Shown here: piece by piece, positions 34,196 to 46,189 of the stretch | How positions within the stretch are numbered: the stretch's first letter is position 1 | Layout: each line of letters opens with the position of its first letter | Assembly: GCA_025617375.2 (NCBI GenBank) | Contig: JAMYGW020000006.1 | Span: 5,001-69,000, forward strand | Direction of reading: 5' to 3' | DNA length: 64,000 nucleotides | Origin: Acarospora socialis | Taxonomy: Eukaryota; Ascomycota; Lecanoromycetes; Acarosporales; Acarosporaceae | Translations under genes and position numbers: made by a program | The notes under the pieces: model-generated | What the model was told of the DNA's origin: nothing | Seen by the model: the letters and a program-made list of their open reading frames with translations, nothing else | The model's database searches: none

Positions 34196-36732
34196 TCAAT
34201 GCTTCAAGCTTTCCAGCCAGACCACAAGACGCTTCTTGATGATGACCTGCATGCACACACATAAGCGCGATGACCCTAGCCATGAGAACCGAATAGATTG
34301 ACCTACACCCAGTAACCGGCCGGAGCCCTCCTCCACGACGCAAAGGTAGCGCAACCCCAGCTTCCCAAACATCTCCACCGCATACTCCATCGGTGCTTTG
34401 GCGCAGATAGTCAATGGCGTTCGGTCGACGAACATGGACATGTCGAAGTCGCCTTCCTCCGCGTTTCCCAGCAATCGAACGCGGGGAGTTATGTCCCAGG
34501 CAGCAGCCAAGGTAGTCAGCCCGAAATCCAGTTCGCCTTCGGCGAGATAACCTTGGAGCAGTCCATTCTGCACGAGGACCAAGCCGGCATCGAGCAGACC
34601 TCGCCGCTTGAGTTGATCGAGCTTTTCGTCTAGGACGGATTTAGACACGAGACCGTCCTTTGGAACTTCGACTGTGATTTCATTCATAGTCTGTCTTGGT
34701 GGGATTAGCACTTCAACTAGTTCGTTTGCTTTCTGAACGATTCCCAGGGAGTGGTCGAGATCTAGGAAGGGATAGCCGAGTACGGTCTGCGCGAGGTCGT
34801 AGACACCCTCCCCTTCCAAGGCGTCTGCAACCCATTTCGCTACCATGATGGCGATCATGTGTGGCACTGTGTACTCCAGCTCGCCAGTAAGCTAGCAAAT
34901 ACTCAAGTTAGTGTATGCATCGATCACCAACTTTGCCAAGGCCTACCTCGAACATGATAACACATAATGAGATAGTCATCCTGGAGACTCCTGCCAGAAA
35001 CGCCGCCGCTCCAACCATTGCGAAGATACCCGGAGAAATCGAAGGAATCCACTGCCCAATCAATCGACCAAAGAAGCTTCCGGCATCCAGCGCTGGGATG
35101 ATGATCCCTGATGGGACCTTGATGCCAAACGTGATAATGGTCAAGATCAGCTTGACAATCGTTCCGTATGCCAACCAGCCTATGTAGCCCTTTCTGTCGT
35201 CCATGCTTTCCATCTGGCAAACCCATGAGGAATTAAGCCCACGACAATCCACTAACAGATTCTTGATGATGGCATCCCCAGGCTCTCTAGTCAGCGGATT
35301 GGGATACTGTAAGAGGGCTGTGACCAGAACAACCAGAACAACCTCTAGGAGAGGATGGTTCTTGATGATGGAGTTCTTTCGGAAGGTTTTTGACCACAGA
35401 AAGTTCACTTTACAGAAGACACCACCGAATAAACCTCCCGCGACTCCAAGGAGTACGAAGACCAGGTAGTGGATTGCTTTGTACGAAGTACCATAATTGG
35501 TCTGGAAGAGAGCGAGCTTTCCGGTACCGGTTGGGTTGAGGGCCTTCAGGACGACAGCGGCAAACAGTGAGCAAAGAAATGCACGCCAAAGAACCTTTCG
35601 AGGGAAATAGGTACTAATTTCCTTTCACATGGTCAGCATATGGATGGAGAGATATCAGGGACCCTTTATCACCTCATAAGCAAAGAGTACACCACCGATA
35701 GGCGCACCAAAAGCGACTGACAATCCAGAAGCGCAGCCGGCACTCAGTAGCTCTCTCATTTTCCTGCCATTCTCCCGGTACTTCGTAAACCGTATACCAA
35801 CCAGGTATGCCACGCAGGTGGAGATGTGGACGAACGGGCCTTCCTTTCCCAAGCACATGCCGGTGGCGACGGCGAATACTGCACCAAACGCTTTGACAGC
35901 CAGAACCTTGAAATCGAGGAAGTTTGGTATCACGAAACCAGAAAGAATCGTCTTGATCTCCGGGATACCTGACCCTGAAGCCAGGTAGATTGACTTACCC
36001 GAGACCTGTTCGGTACCGTCAAGTTCTGAATCGTGATGCTTGTCACCGTGACCGGGAGCAGCAACAGGCAACGAACTCTTGGTCAACAAGGTCACCGAGC
36101 AGCTGATAGTTCCGAACAGTACGGCAAAGCCCACAAATGCGGCAAAGGCGCCCCAGTAGTCCACCATCCAGATATGCCATTCCTCACAGTTTTCGCCAAC
36201 CTCCGCATCCAAGGTGCTCAACGGGTGACGTTTAGTGCAGCAGCTGTCGCGGTTCTGCAGGATGTTCGAGGCGCAGTAACCCAGCTTCCAATCGCTCACG
36301 GTGGCTTCTGCTACATCAACCATGAAGGCTACGCAAGCCGTCAGAATGCCAATAATAGCCGCAGCAATCCATCCCTGACACGCGTCGAAGGCCGACCAAA
36401 ATCTTGTTCGTATACCTTGACGCCGAGACCGAATCTCACGTAAACGGAAGGAGTCTTTGACCTGCAATCGTCATCTAGCGGTAGTGACTTGAGGCATCTT
36501 GCAGACATCTGAACCCTACCAGATCGTGGAGCCAGTCGATCGTGGTGTAGTCATTGTAGGGCAACCTTTCCCCAATCGGCGTGGACGAAAGAGCTTGCTC
36601 TTCTTTGCTCAAATGCGAGGAAAGAATTGAGTGAACATCCTCCTCCTGCTGTATGGCACTCAGCCGTCTGTGATTGGGAACATGTAGTAATAATCGAGAT
36701 CTCTCAGTGGCTTGCTCCAGATCATGAGACAT
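34196..36732 (-). CDS. CLC-type voltage-gated chloride channel/transporter
   Basis: Membrane chloride channel or Cl-/H+ exchanger of 770 aa with C-terminal CBS domains. Exons in transcript order: 36520-36732, 35673-36461, 34947-35621, 34307-34891 and 34196-34246; introns of 51-60 nt keep frame. Ion-path motifs are GSGIPEIK, GKEGPFVHI (gating Glu present) and GAPIGGVLFAYEEISTYFPR, with FGIKVPSGIIIPALDAGSFF and GAAAFLAGVSRMTISLCVIM near the pore. After the membrane part come two CBS-like segments, the second ending in LRYLCVVEEGSGRLLGVVII. The N-terminal 70 residues are acidic and soluble; PYNDYTTIDWLHDL is typical of yeast Gef1-like members. No lesion seen. It is divergent from the ethanolamine kinase gene. 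Confidence 0.93.
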
Positions 36733-37557
36733 CTTGCAGGTCGCTGTGCTCGACCGTCGAGCCCGCGAAAAGAAGAAGGAAACATCCTGAGCAGAAAGGA
36801 TTCAGAGCAACGGAAATAGTCTGACCAGCCCTGTTCTCTCCCGTAAAGTGGTAATCGAATAAGGGCAAGGCAAATTATCTTAGATGCAGGCTTATCGGAT
36901 CCCCATCAACTTGCTTCTGTGAGGTAGAGCACTTTGGAGATAAGGCAAAGCCACCGATAAGAGATTCCTCATTGCGGTGACGTCAGATCATCCAAGATTA
37001 CCTATCATTTGCTTCTTGAGTCTCTTGACAGTCCTAACATCCCTGGCAGATACATTTAAAAGCAAAGGCCTGCTTTATCACTTACCCTACTATGGCGTGA
37101 CGCAAGAAAGGAGAGTTCTGGAGGTTGATGTCACGTGCCGAACATTGACGACCCTTATCTTGATTATTTGCATGTGAACTTTAAGCTCGGTTCCTGAATC
37201 AGGGTCCAGACAGACACGTGCAACAAAGCACGAGACCAATTATTAATGGGAACATCATCAACAACCGTAGAAGTACTTTTATAGAGCGGCTAGGGCACAT
37301 CTCTTGCAGGCTAGAACCCTCTCTGAGTGCTGATGCTCGGACCTGGCTTTTGACTAGCGTCGAAGGAGATAACTAGCTCTCCATAGTGTTAGCAGAGTTG
37401 CTTGTTGCAGCAGGAGAGAAAGGGTACGTCCTGCTTTTGCTTGAAGGGCTCGCGGAGGACTTGTAGCTGATGCTCGAAGTAGCTTCTTCAGACAATCGAC
37501 ATCGTGGTTTTCTTGACTCCCACCGGTCCTTGACTGTCAAGCGAACCAGAGCCAACA
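36733..37557. promoter_or_regulatory. Divergent promoter region of CLC and ethanolamine kinase genes
   Basis: This 825-bp region has two CACGTG words (37132-37137 and 37215-37220), the core bound by Cbf1-type bHLH factors. CATGTGAACT at 37171-37180 matches 8 of 10 positions of the yeast inositol-sensitive element CATGTGAAAT, which controls phospholipid genes in yeast. All three lie 340-430 bp before the kinase start. The words are seen; their use in this species is inferred. Confidence 0.5.
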
Positions 37558-39125
37558 ATGACTCCGACAACATCTCCAGATACGCCTTCAGCACAGTTAC
37601 GGTACATACCCCTTTCATACAACACCGCGGACTCGCAAGCCTCAGGTCTCCGACTAGTCCTGTCGTTATTCCCACATTGGGAGTACGAAGAAGGTCAGAT
37701 TGAATTCATCCGATTCAAGGACGGCATCACCAATACAGTAGGACCGCTGCACGGGAAAGAACCCTAGGACTTGCCGAGAAGACGCTGATCATCCTTTTTA
37801 ATAGCTTCTGAAAGTGGTGAAGAGAAAGCCGGGTCTTACGGAGGAACAGATCGACAATGATGGGGTTCTATTGAGGGCATACGGCAGAGGCACTGAAGTT
37901 TTGATCGATCGAGAAAGTATGTAGGGCAACTGTAAGCCTGCATCTACCTGAGCGTACTGACTGTAATTTTGACTGTAGGAGAGACTACCTCACATTCCTT
38001 GCTTTCCGAAAGTAACCTTGCTCCACCACTACTTGCGCGGTTTCAAAACGGTCTTTTATACAGATTCATTCGTGGTCAAGCATGCCAGCCTAAAGACTTA
38101 AGCCGTGAGGCTGTTCGGCGCGGTATAGCCCAAAGGCTGGCTCAATGGCATGCCGTGTTGCCCGTATTGTCTCAGAACCGAACTGCTGCCACAGTACATG
38201 GTGGCGACTCAACACTGTCTCTTACACGGTCAAGGTCTTCAGCACAGGATCCGAAGACCCTGGCTACTGTCAATGCTATCACACCCGGAAAGGCAACGCC
38301 GAACATCTGGACAGTGATGCAGAAATGGATAATCGCCCTACCGAACAGCACCGAAGCCGAAGCAGCGCGGAATATAACTTTGCAGAAGGAGCTCGAACGA
38401 ACAGTCAAAGATCTGGGCTATAGACCGGGCCTGGGCAAAGATGGGGTATGGAGCCATTTCGCCGTCAAACTGGTAACAACTGACAGGTGAAGCATAGCTG
38501 ATTTTCGGCCACTGCGACCTTCTCAGCGGGAACATTATCGTCCATCCTCATAAAGCCGGCAAATCAACGTCGAATGGAGTAGAAACTGTGAGCTTCATTG
38601 ATTACGAGTGAGGCCTCCCATTCGCTCCGTCTAGAGAAGGTCTCCAACGTGATATAGATATGCAACACCGGCACCCGCCGCATTTGACATCGCCAACCAT
38701 TTCAGCGAATGGACCGGATTCGATTGCGACTATAACCTTCTGCCGACCCGATCACAGCGCCGAGGCTTTCTTCAAGAGTATACAGCAAGCTATGACCGGC
38801 ACCTCGGCGAGGAGCACCCGAGCGACGCAGAAGTTCAACGCCTATTCGACGAAGTCGATCTCTTTAGAGGTGTTCCTGGCTTTTATTGGTACGAAATCCT
38901 CAATTCTCTCAAAAGTGGAAAGGTATGCACGCGACTAACCAACATCACAGGGCCATCTGGTCCTTGATCCAAGCCACCATTTCCCAAATCGATTTCGATT
39001 ACGCATCCTACGCCGAGATCCGGCTCGGCGAGTATTGGGCCTGGAGGGATGAAGTTACCGGGGCGCGTGAGAAAGAAGGCAAGGAGATGCCACTACGCGA
39101 AAGGAGGTGGGCGATGGAGGCCTAG
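37558..39125 (+). CDS. EKI1: Ethanolamine kinase
   Basis: Cytosolic kinase for the first step of the CDP-ethanolamine (Kennedy) pathway to phosphatidylethanolamine; 424 aa. Six exons fit: 37558-37737, 37805-37916, 37979-38445, 38498-38607, 38658-38888 and 38951-39125. The N-lobe has FKDGITNTLLK and LLRAYGRGTEVLIDRE. LAPPLLARFQNGLLYRFIRG is characteristic. FGHCDLLSGNIIVH carries the catalytic Asp (Brenner-type motif). FIDYEYATPAPAAFDIANHF is the choline/ethanolamine kinase motif with the Mg-binding Asp and is followed by SEWTGFDCDY. The start follows CCAACA and fits the family. Choline kinases are similar, but the C-terminal pattern favours ethanolamine kinase. No frame break. Confidence 0.92.
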
Positions 39126-41792
39126 TAAATCATGGGCACCACTACGTCCTATATCCTTTTTCGGCTGTGGTAAGTATATGAGGATATCTTCCTGGGTCTC
39201 AACACCCTCCCTCACTTCTAACACGGTGGCGCAATTCTTTATTCTGCAAAGCGAAACGTGGGGGACCGTGTTCGAAAGCGTTTGGCGGGCGGAGTTTTTG
39301 TCTTCAACGACGATACCCTTGACGCGTGGTGGTGTGTCATAAGTTCACATTTGACTGCTTGCATGGAGAGGAGCTTTCAGGTATATCATGTTCAGACGAT
39401 ACATAGTGTCATAACTCTCAGAATTCAATAAGTCCTCTGGGGCACACCGCAGTCGGCCCCCAACCCAGTTCCTGACTTCATTAGATGCGCGGTGACTAGA
39501 GATCTGAAGCTTCGAGAAGATATCATATGCGAGGCGGTTGCAGTTGCAACTATAGCTGCATGTATGTAACTCGCAATGAGCTCCTTTGCTCTACCTAGCT
39601 TATGAAAGCGACAATTGACCACTGCCACAAACCCTCAGGCGATAATTGTCTGCTAAGCGCTTCCAAGTGCCCTTCAGGAATCACGGGTTCGATGCTGTAG
39701 CTACATTCTGCGTTAATGTTACTATACAGGACATGCTTTGATATGCTTGACAGACTACCCGTAAGGTGTTGCCAGTAGAAAGGTTAAGTAGGTGTCAATA
39801 AGGCAAAACAGCTTCGCAGAGAGTGCCGTATGTATTTGGTCTCTTTGGCGCCAGTAGCCGCGGTCATTAGCCGCAGCCTCCCTTTCTACCCGAAGATTAG
39901 ACACGAAGTCTTGTCCATCTCTTCAACGGGTTGCCAGGCTGCAGCACGCCTGGTTCTTTATGAATGACCCGCCCATAGTCTAGCTCTGTCCCGGAAGTTT
40001 TTTTTCCCTGACCGCTGTGACTGCGATAGTGTTAGCGGGCCGCTCGGCGCGCTAGCCATGTTTCTACCCAAAGAAGCACATGTCTAAGACATGTCCAAAA
40101 TGGCGCGGTTTCCTTCAGTGCTCTCTTCATCTGTCAGAAATGCATTGGCCCTTCTGTTCACCTTGCATAGGCAGCCTCATACCGGCAAGGTGTTCTTTGA
40201 GATATTCTTTATGCTTGAAGTGCAGTACCCACGGGCAGCGGTTCCCCGCTGTTCCTTTTGTTCGAGGAGCTTTCCTACCTGCAATTGCTCTGGTCCATCA
40301 CTTTCTGATCTTAGTACATCGTAGGTTACTTAAACTTATCGTTTCTCTAGCATTCGCGTAAGATTTGGTCGATGCTCTTTCGTAGTACCAAATCACCTGC
40401 TTCTGAGCTACGCCGATACGGGCATTCTGTTCCAATTTCCTGGTTGGGGATGGCATTTGCTTCCAGCTAGTTCTCTCGTATTGGCAACGGTCGGTAGTGT
40501 CCGCAGAGCAAGGACTTTGATATATCTCTGGGGTTACTGGGGACTCCGAAGGAAGAGGAAATGGGGACCTCGCCCATATTGATCCACTACCAACAATGAA
40601 TGCCAATAGCGGCAATCCTGCGGCTTCGGCTCCATGAGAATAGCGAAGCTTTCAGGGTCAAGCGTTGTGTGATAATGAGATCCCGTTTACACCTCGGACA
40701 ATAACAGATCGATCCAAGGGCACGAAGATTGAAGCCACATCCGAGCAAGAGAAAGCACGACATATAGTCATCGAAGAGGCATATTCGACTTTCCATGAAG
40801 TCCAAGGAATCCATCCTCTGGGGATTTACCACCGGTACGGAAAGGGGGCATTTGGGTATATGCGCTTCGCCATATCATCCTATGACAAATCGGCCACAGT
40901 GCTATCATATCTCCAAGAGACTGTATAAGGCGTGTGGTCTCCGGGCTGTTGCCTTTGTGTCGATTGAGTCAGGTAATGGTTCGAAGGCTCCGTTTCCCTT
41001 CTTCTTCTCCTTCGGCCTCAGCGATATGGACCTCACGCAATGGCGCAGCGTGTGCGCCGATAGTTTCCCAGGCCGCTTTGAGTCTGTTCTAATCAATTCA
41101 GGGACTGCTAATACTTGGGTATTCGGTCACTCACTTCTCAGCAAGGCGGCATAGCGAGGCGGATCCAGTTTTCTATTGCACTGGAGCTTACATCGAACGC
41201 AATACATATATATGATCATCGCGCTAGCTCGGAGCGGCGGGAGACGGCCATGGTCAGAAAGGCCACCAACGGGTGCATTGACCGTGTAATGCTATCTGGA
41301 TCAAAGGCTGAACGTTTTTCCAGACAGACAAGTCATAAGAGCAGCAATCAACCACGCCTTCATCTGAACGGCACTAGAGCCTAAGCGGTATTCAATTATG
41401 TGAGAGGCCGCTGATTGCAAAATCCGTTTGACACTCCACTCAAGGCACATCGTTTGCAGTATTCACCGCAGCACTTCGCCCCCAGAGCCGGTGATACGCT
41501 ATCTGAGCAGACATTCTAGAAAAGCACGACCTGTTCCGGAACAGTTTCGCATTCGAGACCAGCCGGTGGACGCGGTTGGACAGAGCTACATCCAGATCCA
41601 TTCTCATCTCTATCCAACCTTTACTTTGATCCACTTGAGTTTTACTTACTCTTACTAAGCCCTCTGGACGACATACAGAGTATCCACAAGCCATCAAGAT
41701 ATTACTTGTCTCTTCTCTCTTTCGGGTAGCAATCTCTGTGGGTTACGGTATCATTCATTTCTTACATCACTGCATCTTCGCCCATTCTCATC
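39126..41792. other. 2.7-kb region without a recognised gene
   Basis: Frames at 40298-40615 (minus) and 40795-41154 (plus) are the longest but show no known motif and no splice-linked partners. Some stretches read like worn coding sequence. The last 300 bp should contain the promoter of the dioxygenase gene. No tRNA or tandem repeat was noticed. Confidence 0.4.
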
Positions 41793-43566
41793 ATGGACGA
41801 CGGACGAAAGGAAAAGACTGTAGAAAGGCTCACTCGAAATCATGCTCGAGGGGTGGTATGCTTCATCTACCCTTCAGTTACTCTAACCAGATTGGTCTCT
41901 CTGTTCCCACTTGCGCTAACACTTCTTCATCTCAGAGCCTCGAATGGATGAACCCACCAAGGATATTCCGTGGAACTATCGGCGACGAAGACAGCTACGA
42001 AGCTGACGTTCGTGAAGAGCTTTTGACTTTCTCAAATGAGGAGTTGAGAGCGTTGCCTTCGCCAACTCTGTCATCGCCTGTCGAGCATGTTTTCATGGGA
42101 GTTATACAAGAACCAGATCCAGGCCCAGAGTATACCTCAAAGAGCTTTGACTGGAACGGTATTCCAGTGGAAATTGACGTGTTCCACCAGATGGACACTT
42201 TATTAGATAACCCTCACGAGTACAGCAACTAGGGGGTTTGACCAAGGAGGACATCCAGAATGCTTCGCCCAGGCCTCCATCAAAGGATATTGTAGAGTAC
42301 TCCATCGCGAAAGCTAGAATCCAACTCGGGCCCAACGACAAGACTTCGTCGACAGACATCCGCAACAGTGTTCTCAGGGAGCTTTGGCGTGACCCATCGA
42401 GCTGGCCTGAGCTTGAGAAAGAGTGCCGTGCAAGACGAGGGGATCCGGAGATCAAGGCTTTGATGAAGGCCTTCGCAAGGTCCTATAGGTCTCGAGACCC
42501 ATTCTTGCAAGCGCAGCGGGACAAAGCCGCCGCGGAGGTCCCTGGCCTTCTGCGGAGAGTGTCAGAGGGCACTATCTATATAGCCGTCGACAAGCATGGG
42601 GCCGTTCTCCTCTTTCTCTTTCCTCGTGGTCTAACCTTTACTTACGATGAAGAGACTACACAGCACATCTTCGATGACCTCGCCACTTATGCGAGGTACG
42701 AACCGCCTCCGAAGCCGGATGCAAGACGTCATCCCTTAGACCAAGAGTGGATCAAAGAGCACCCCGAATTCACCTCTGAACAAGGCGGTTACCGTGGTGT
42801 TTATCATTGGGGCTGCCACCACGAGCTCGGGCACGAAACGATTACCCATGTCATTAAGACGGCTGATACGCGCCGCGAACATCGGGAAACTTCCCAGCTG
42901 AGGGACGAGCTGATGAGAGGCGCTTGTGGGATTCTAACCCGCGCTATATACTTCTGGTTCGGGGTTCTGGACCCAGATTTGAGGGCACAGTGCCAAGAGG
43001 TGGTGGAGCACACACCTGCGTGCGTCCGCACAACGGATAAAGAGTGTTTCACCATGCGGGCGGCCTTGTTCAATGTCAAGACCGATACGCATCGGGATGG
43101 GAGAGACTGGAAAAGTGGTTTGGCGTTCCTGACACCGGGTGCTCAGTTCGAAGGTATGAACTGAAGGGAGGCACTTTCTTTTACGTGAATACTCACATAC
43201 CTAGGCGCGGATCTCCGCGTCGTCGATCTAGGTATCCAAGCGCCCTTCCCGCCAGGCTCTATCGCCGCACTCCGGGGCCGAGAATTTGAGCACTTCACGA
43301 GTGCCTGGACAGGGGAGAGAACGTGCATTGTCCATACCAACCATCAGTCCGTCCGTGAGGAGGCGGAGGAGAGGATGGCCGAGCCGGAAGGGCAGCGCGG
43401 TCTTGCAAAGAGACTGCGGGTTGAGGTTGCAAATCAGCGGGCGGATGCCCGGAAAGAAGACAAGATGCAGCAGGGGCCGGAAGGTGGGAGTGGGGATGGG
43501 GAGGGCAAGGGCGATAGTCAAGCGCCCGGCTTGGGGAAGGGCGGGAAGAGAAAGCGCTCCGAATAA
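41793..43566 (+). CDS. TET/JBP-like 2-oxoglutarate/Fe(II) dioxygenase family protein
   Basis: A four-exon model keeps frame: 41793-41855, 41936-42158, 42233-43153 and 43205-43566, giving 522 aa. The catalytic part is NVKTDTHRDGRDWKSGLAFL (His-x-Asp iron ligands in THRD), then FEGADLRVVDLGIQAPFPPG, then LRGREFEHFTSAWTGERTCI, which supplies the distal His and the 2-oxoglutarate-binding Arg. Order and spacing resemble fungal TET/JBP-type oxygenases, which oxidise thymine or 5-methylcytosine in known members. The target here is unknown and could be a nucleic acid base or a protein. The tail is rich in Lys, Gly and Glu and ends KGGKRKRSE, a possible nuclear signal. Intron 2 (42159-42232, donor GTATTC) is the weakest join; without it the frame shifts. 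No KDZ-type transposase was seen nearby. Confidence 0.72.
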
Positions 43567-46189
43567 ATATTGGAGTCGACAAGAGATTGAGAGGATACTG
43601 CCGCGTGGAGACGTCTTGGGTTACACTTAGTGGCCTTAATTAGGATTCGTGGCAACGCATGATTTTTTTCCATCCACGTTCGCTACCTGTCCCTTGCGTT
43701 GCTAGGAGTATGTACTCGAAGCGTTTCAGCACTTGCAATGCGTTTAGTCTTACAGTCATGCTTCACAATCACACCATTGTCCTCCTCGACGTCCTCAGGA
43801 ACGTCTCTGGCCAGGTAGTCCAAGAGAACGACCGATGGCACAAACATAGCATGACCCCTAAAAGCCTTGCGACCCCGATGACCTATTGAAACTGATTTGA
43901 AGCTCCTTGTTTCCGGCTTGCAATCCCAAGCTCTACCACGACAGCTCTACCAAGAACAAGTTATCGGAAGATGATACGCCCCAAACAGAGATCCCAGGCA
44001 GTGATAGTGACTCGCCATTATCTGGTAATCAAGGTTTGAACAACTTCCTTACCAGATTCATATCCCCCAAGCACATAACCGTAGCGACGCGATCACAAAA
44101 TTGATCTTGCCCTATCGTAACCTTCCATCCACATCTCAAACACATCACCTGTTGCTGGTGATAGGAGTTAGGCAAGCTGTCCACCACCTTTCTATCCCGA
44201 CAGCTGCCGCGAGACCCGATCATCTTCTTGCGCATGGTGAGTCTACCGCTTTCTTTTGTCATGGACATCACCGAGGGTTCGGTCTCACGCTTCTTAGCTC
44301 GGGGTAGTGGGAGCGAGTACGAGCCGCATCCATGGGGCCTGTGATTAAGCAATATGTTCGTAAAGCTCACTCACCCGAACTACATATTCCATTGCTAGTG
44401 ATGGCCCCCTCCACTCATATGGGTCGTCTTTATCCAGTTGACTTCAGGCTTGGCAAGGAGCGGGATAATGTATTGCTGGAAATGCACCCACATTTCCCGA
44501 TGACTGGTTTCTCTTCGCTTGATAACGGAATCCGGACTGCGCCATCCTGCTGATTGATGCTGTTAATGTTGTAGTAAGGCTGGAAATATGGCAGGATCCC
44601 TTAATGAAGAAACATTCTCCTCCTTTCCAATTCTTGCTCTTGAATGCAACGGCATAACAAAATTTCACCACAAGTTTATCAAACAACTTGATCCGAAGTC
44701 CGTACACCCATGAATATAAACATCCATCTTCTCCTTGGCACTTCTTATTATGTTAATCTCGTTTCATCTCGTTGGAAGATGCTCCTTGGGAAAGGGCAGG
44801 CTGCGCGCGGGCTCATGGAGCATCTCAGACTGGCAAGAAATAGAACTCTCAACGCTTGTAAGACCATGTTCACGGGGTGAAGAAGGTACAGATTCGCAGT
44901 GCGAACAACATCGTCTTCGGTTCTCAAGTATAGGGGAAATTCTACAGCAGATTAATGGATGATGTAAGATGGTTCTGAGAAGGTGCTGCGTCTATCATGT
45001 TGCAGTATTGGATGAACTTTCTCCAAACCTTTCGGGGCATCGACCTGGCCCGTGAACCCGAAGAGTGTATCACAGAAATCTATCATATACCCTCTTCTTC
45101 AGGGCCTTCCATGTGTCATGAGGAAGGAGGCACATAAAACGGGATTTGAAGGGTAGTGATATTGGCAGTGACCAACCATGTTGTTGTATGTGAAAGAAAT
45201 TTCACGCGTATCAGGCTTCCAACAAACATCTTAGGATGCCTGACTTGTTTCTCTGAAAGCACAACATCAACCTCTCTTCTTATCTATCCTCGTTTCAAGA
45301 ACCAGGAATCATGTCTTGGTGTGCAGCAAAAGTTCGCTCCTGGACTTTGCAACTCCGTTCTTCATTCTTCATCCATTCTTTATCGATGATTCTATGAATG
45401 AGACCTTCTGATGCCGTCTTGCCCTTTGCTGCCAGCCTGTTTTCATTTCATCTTGATCAACACTTTGTACACTCATGACAAACCATATCCTGCCTTGACT
45501 GGCTTGGTCCTGGCAGAACGAAATGCCAGATTATCTTAATTGGTCCACATCATCAGTTGTTTGTGCTCTAATATCTCAATGTTGTTATTCTCGCTGTCAG
45601 TCCATTGGAAAAGGCCATTTAGATTGACCCCGTTCAAACTGATCTTCATTGCAGCCTCGTCACTCTTGGACCAGTGCTTATGTTATAGGCTGAAGTGCAT
45701 GACATTGACTTGAGTATGAAGCGGCAAGGATAGACCAGGATTCAGAAAGATGACAATAGGATGAAGCAGAAGAAATGAAAGTGCATCGAGAGAGCGGAGG
45801 AGACCTGAAAGTATAGGTGGAATTTTCTTTTGAGTACGTCCCTCAATTGCAATAAATTCTTTCAGTCCCTCCACATCTGGAGACACACTCTTGGGTCAGG
45901 ATGTCGTCAGAATAGATCAAAAGTAGGAAGTAGTGTTGAGCCTGGACGCATGCCCCAGCAGGTTCCCCTCCTCCCCGTTCTCCTCAGCATTGTGTCTCTC
46001 TTTGCTCTCTTTGCTCTCTTTGTTCTGCTTCATCTGTCACTGCTTCTGCTAGCTCCAACCACTATATATGCCGAGGTGATATCCTCTCACATCATATCCC
46101 TTGTACATGGATACCAACACAGGCTTATAAGTGGACATGAACAGGAGATATAGCGATATAGTATAGTAATGAAGCTTGATGAGCAGTGC
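43567..46189. other. Gene-poor block, left part
   Basis: No intact gene. Only short frames occur on both strands, without conserved motifs. Polypyrimidine stretches such as repeated TTTGCTCTC (about 46003-46022) are present. Base composition is not strikingly AT-rich. Confidence 0.45.

Noticed and set aside
41738-42232. First dioxygenase frame read as a separate small gene
   Set aside because: An in-frame splice at 42159-42232 joins it to the catalytic part, and the small frame alone has no domain.
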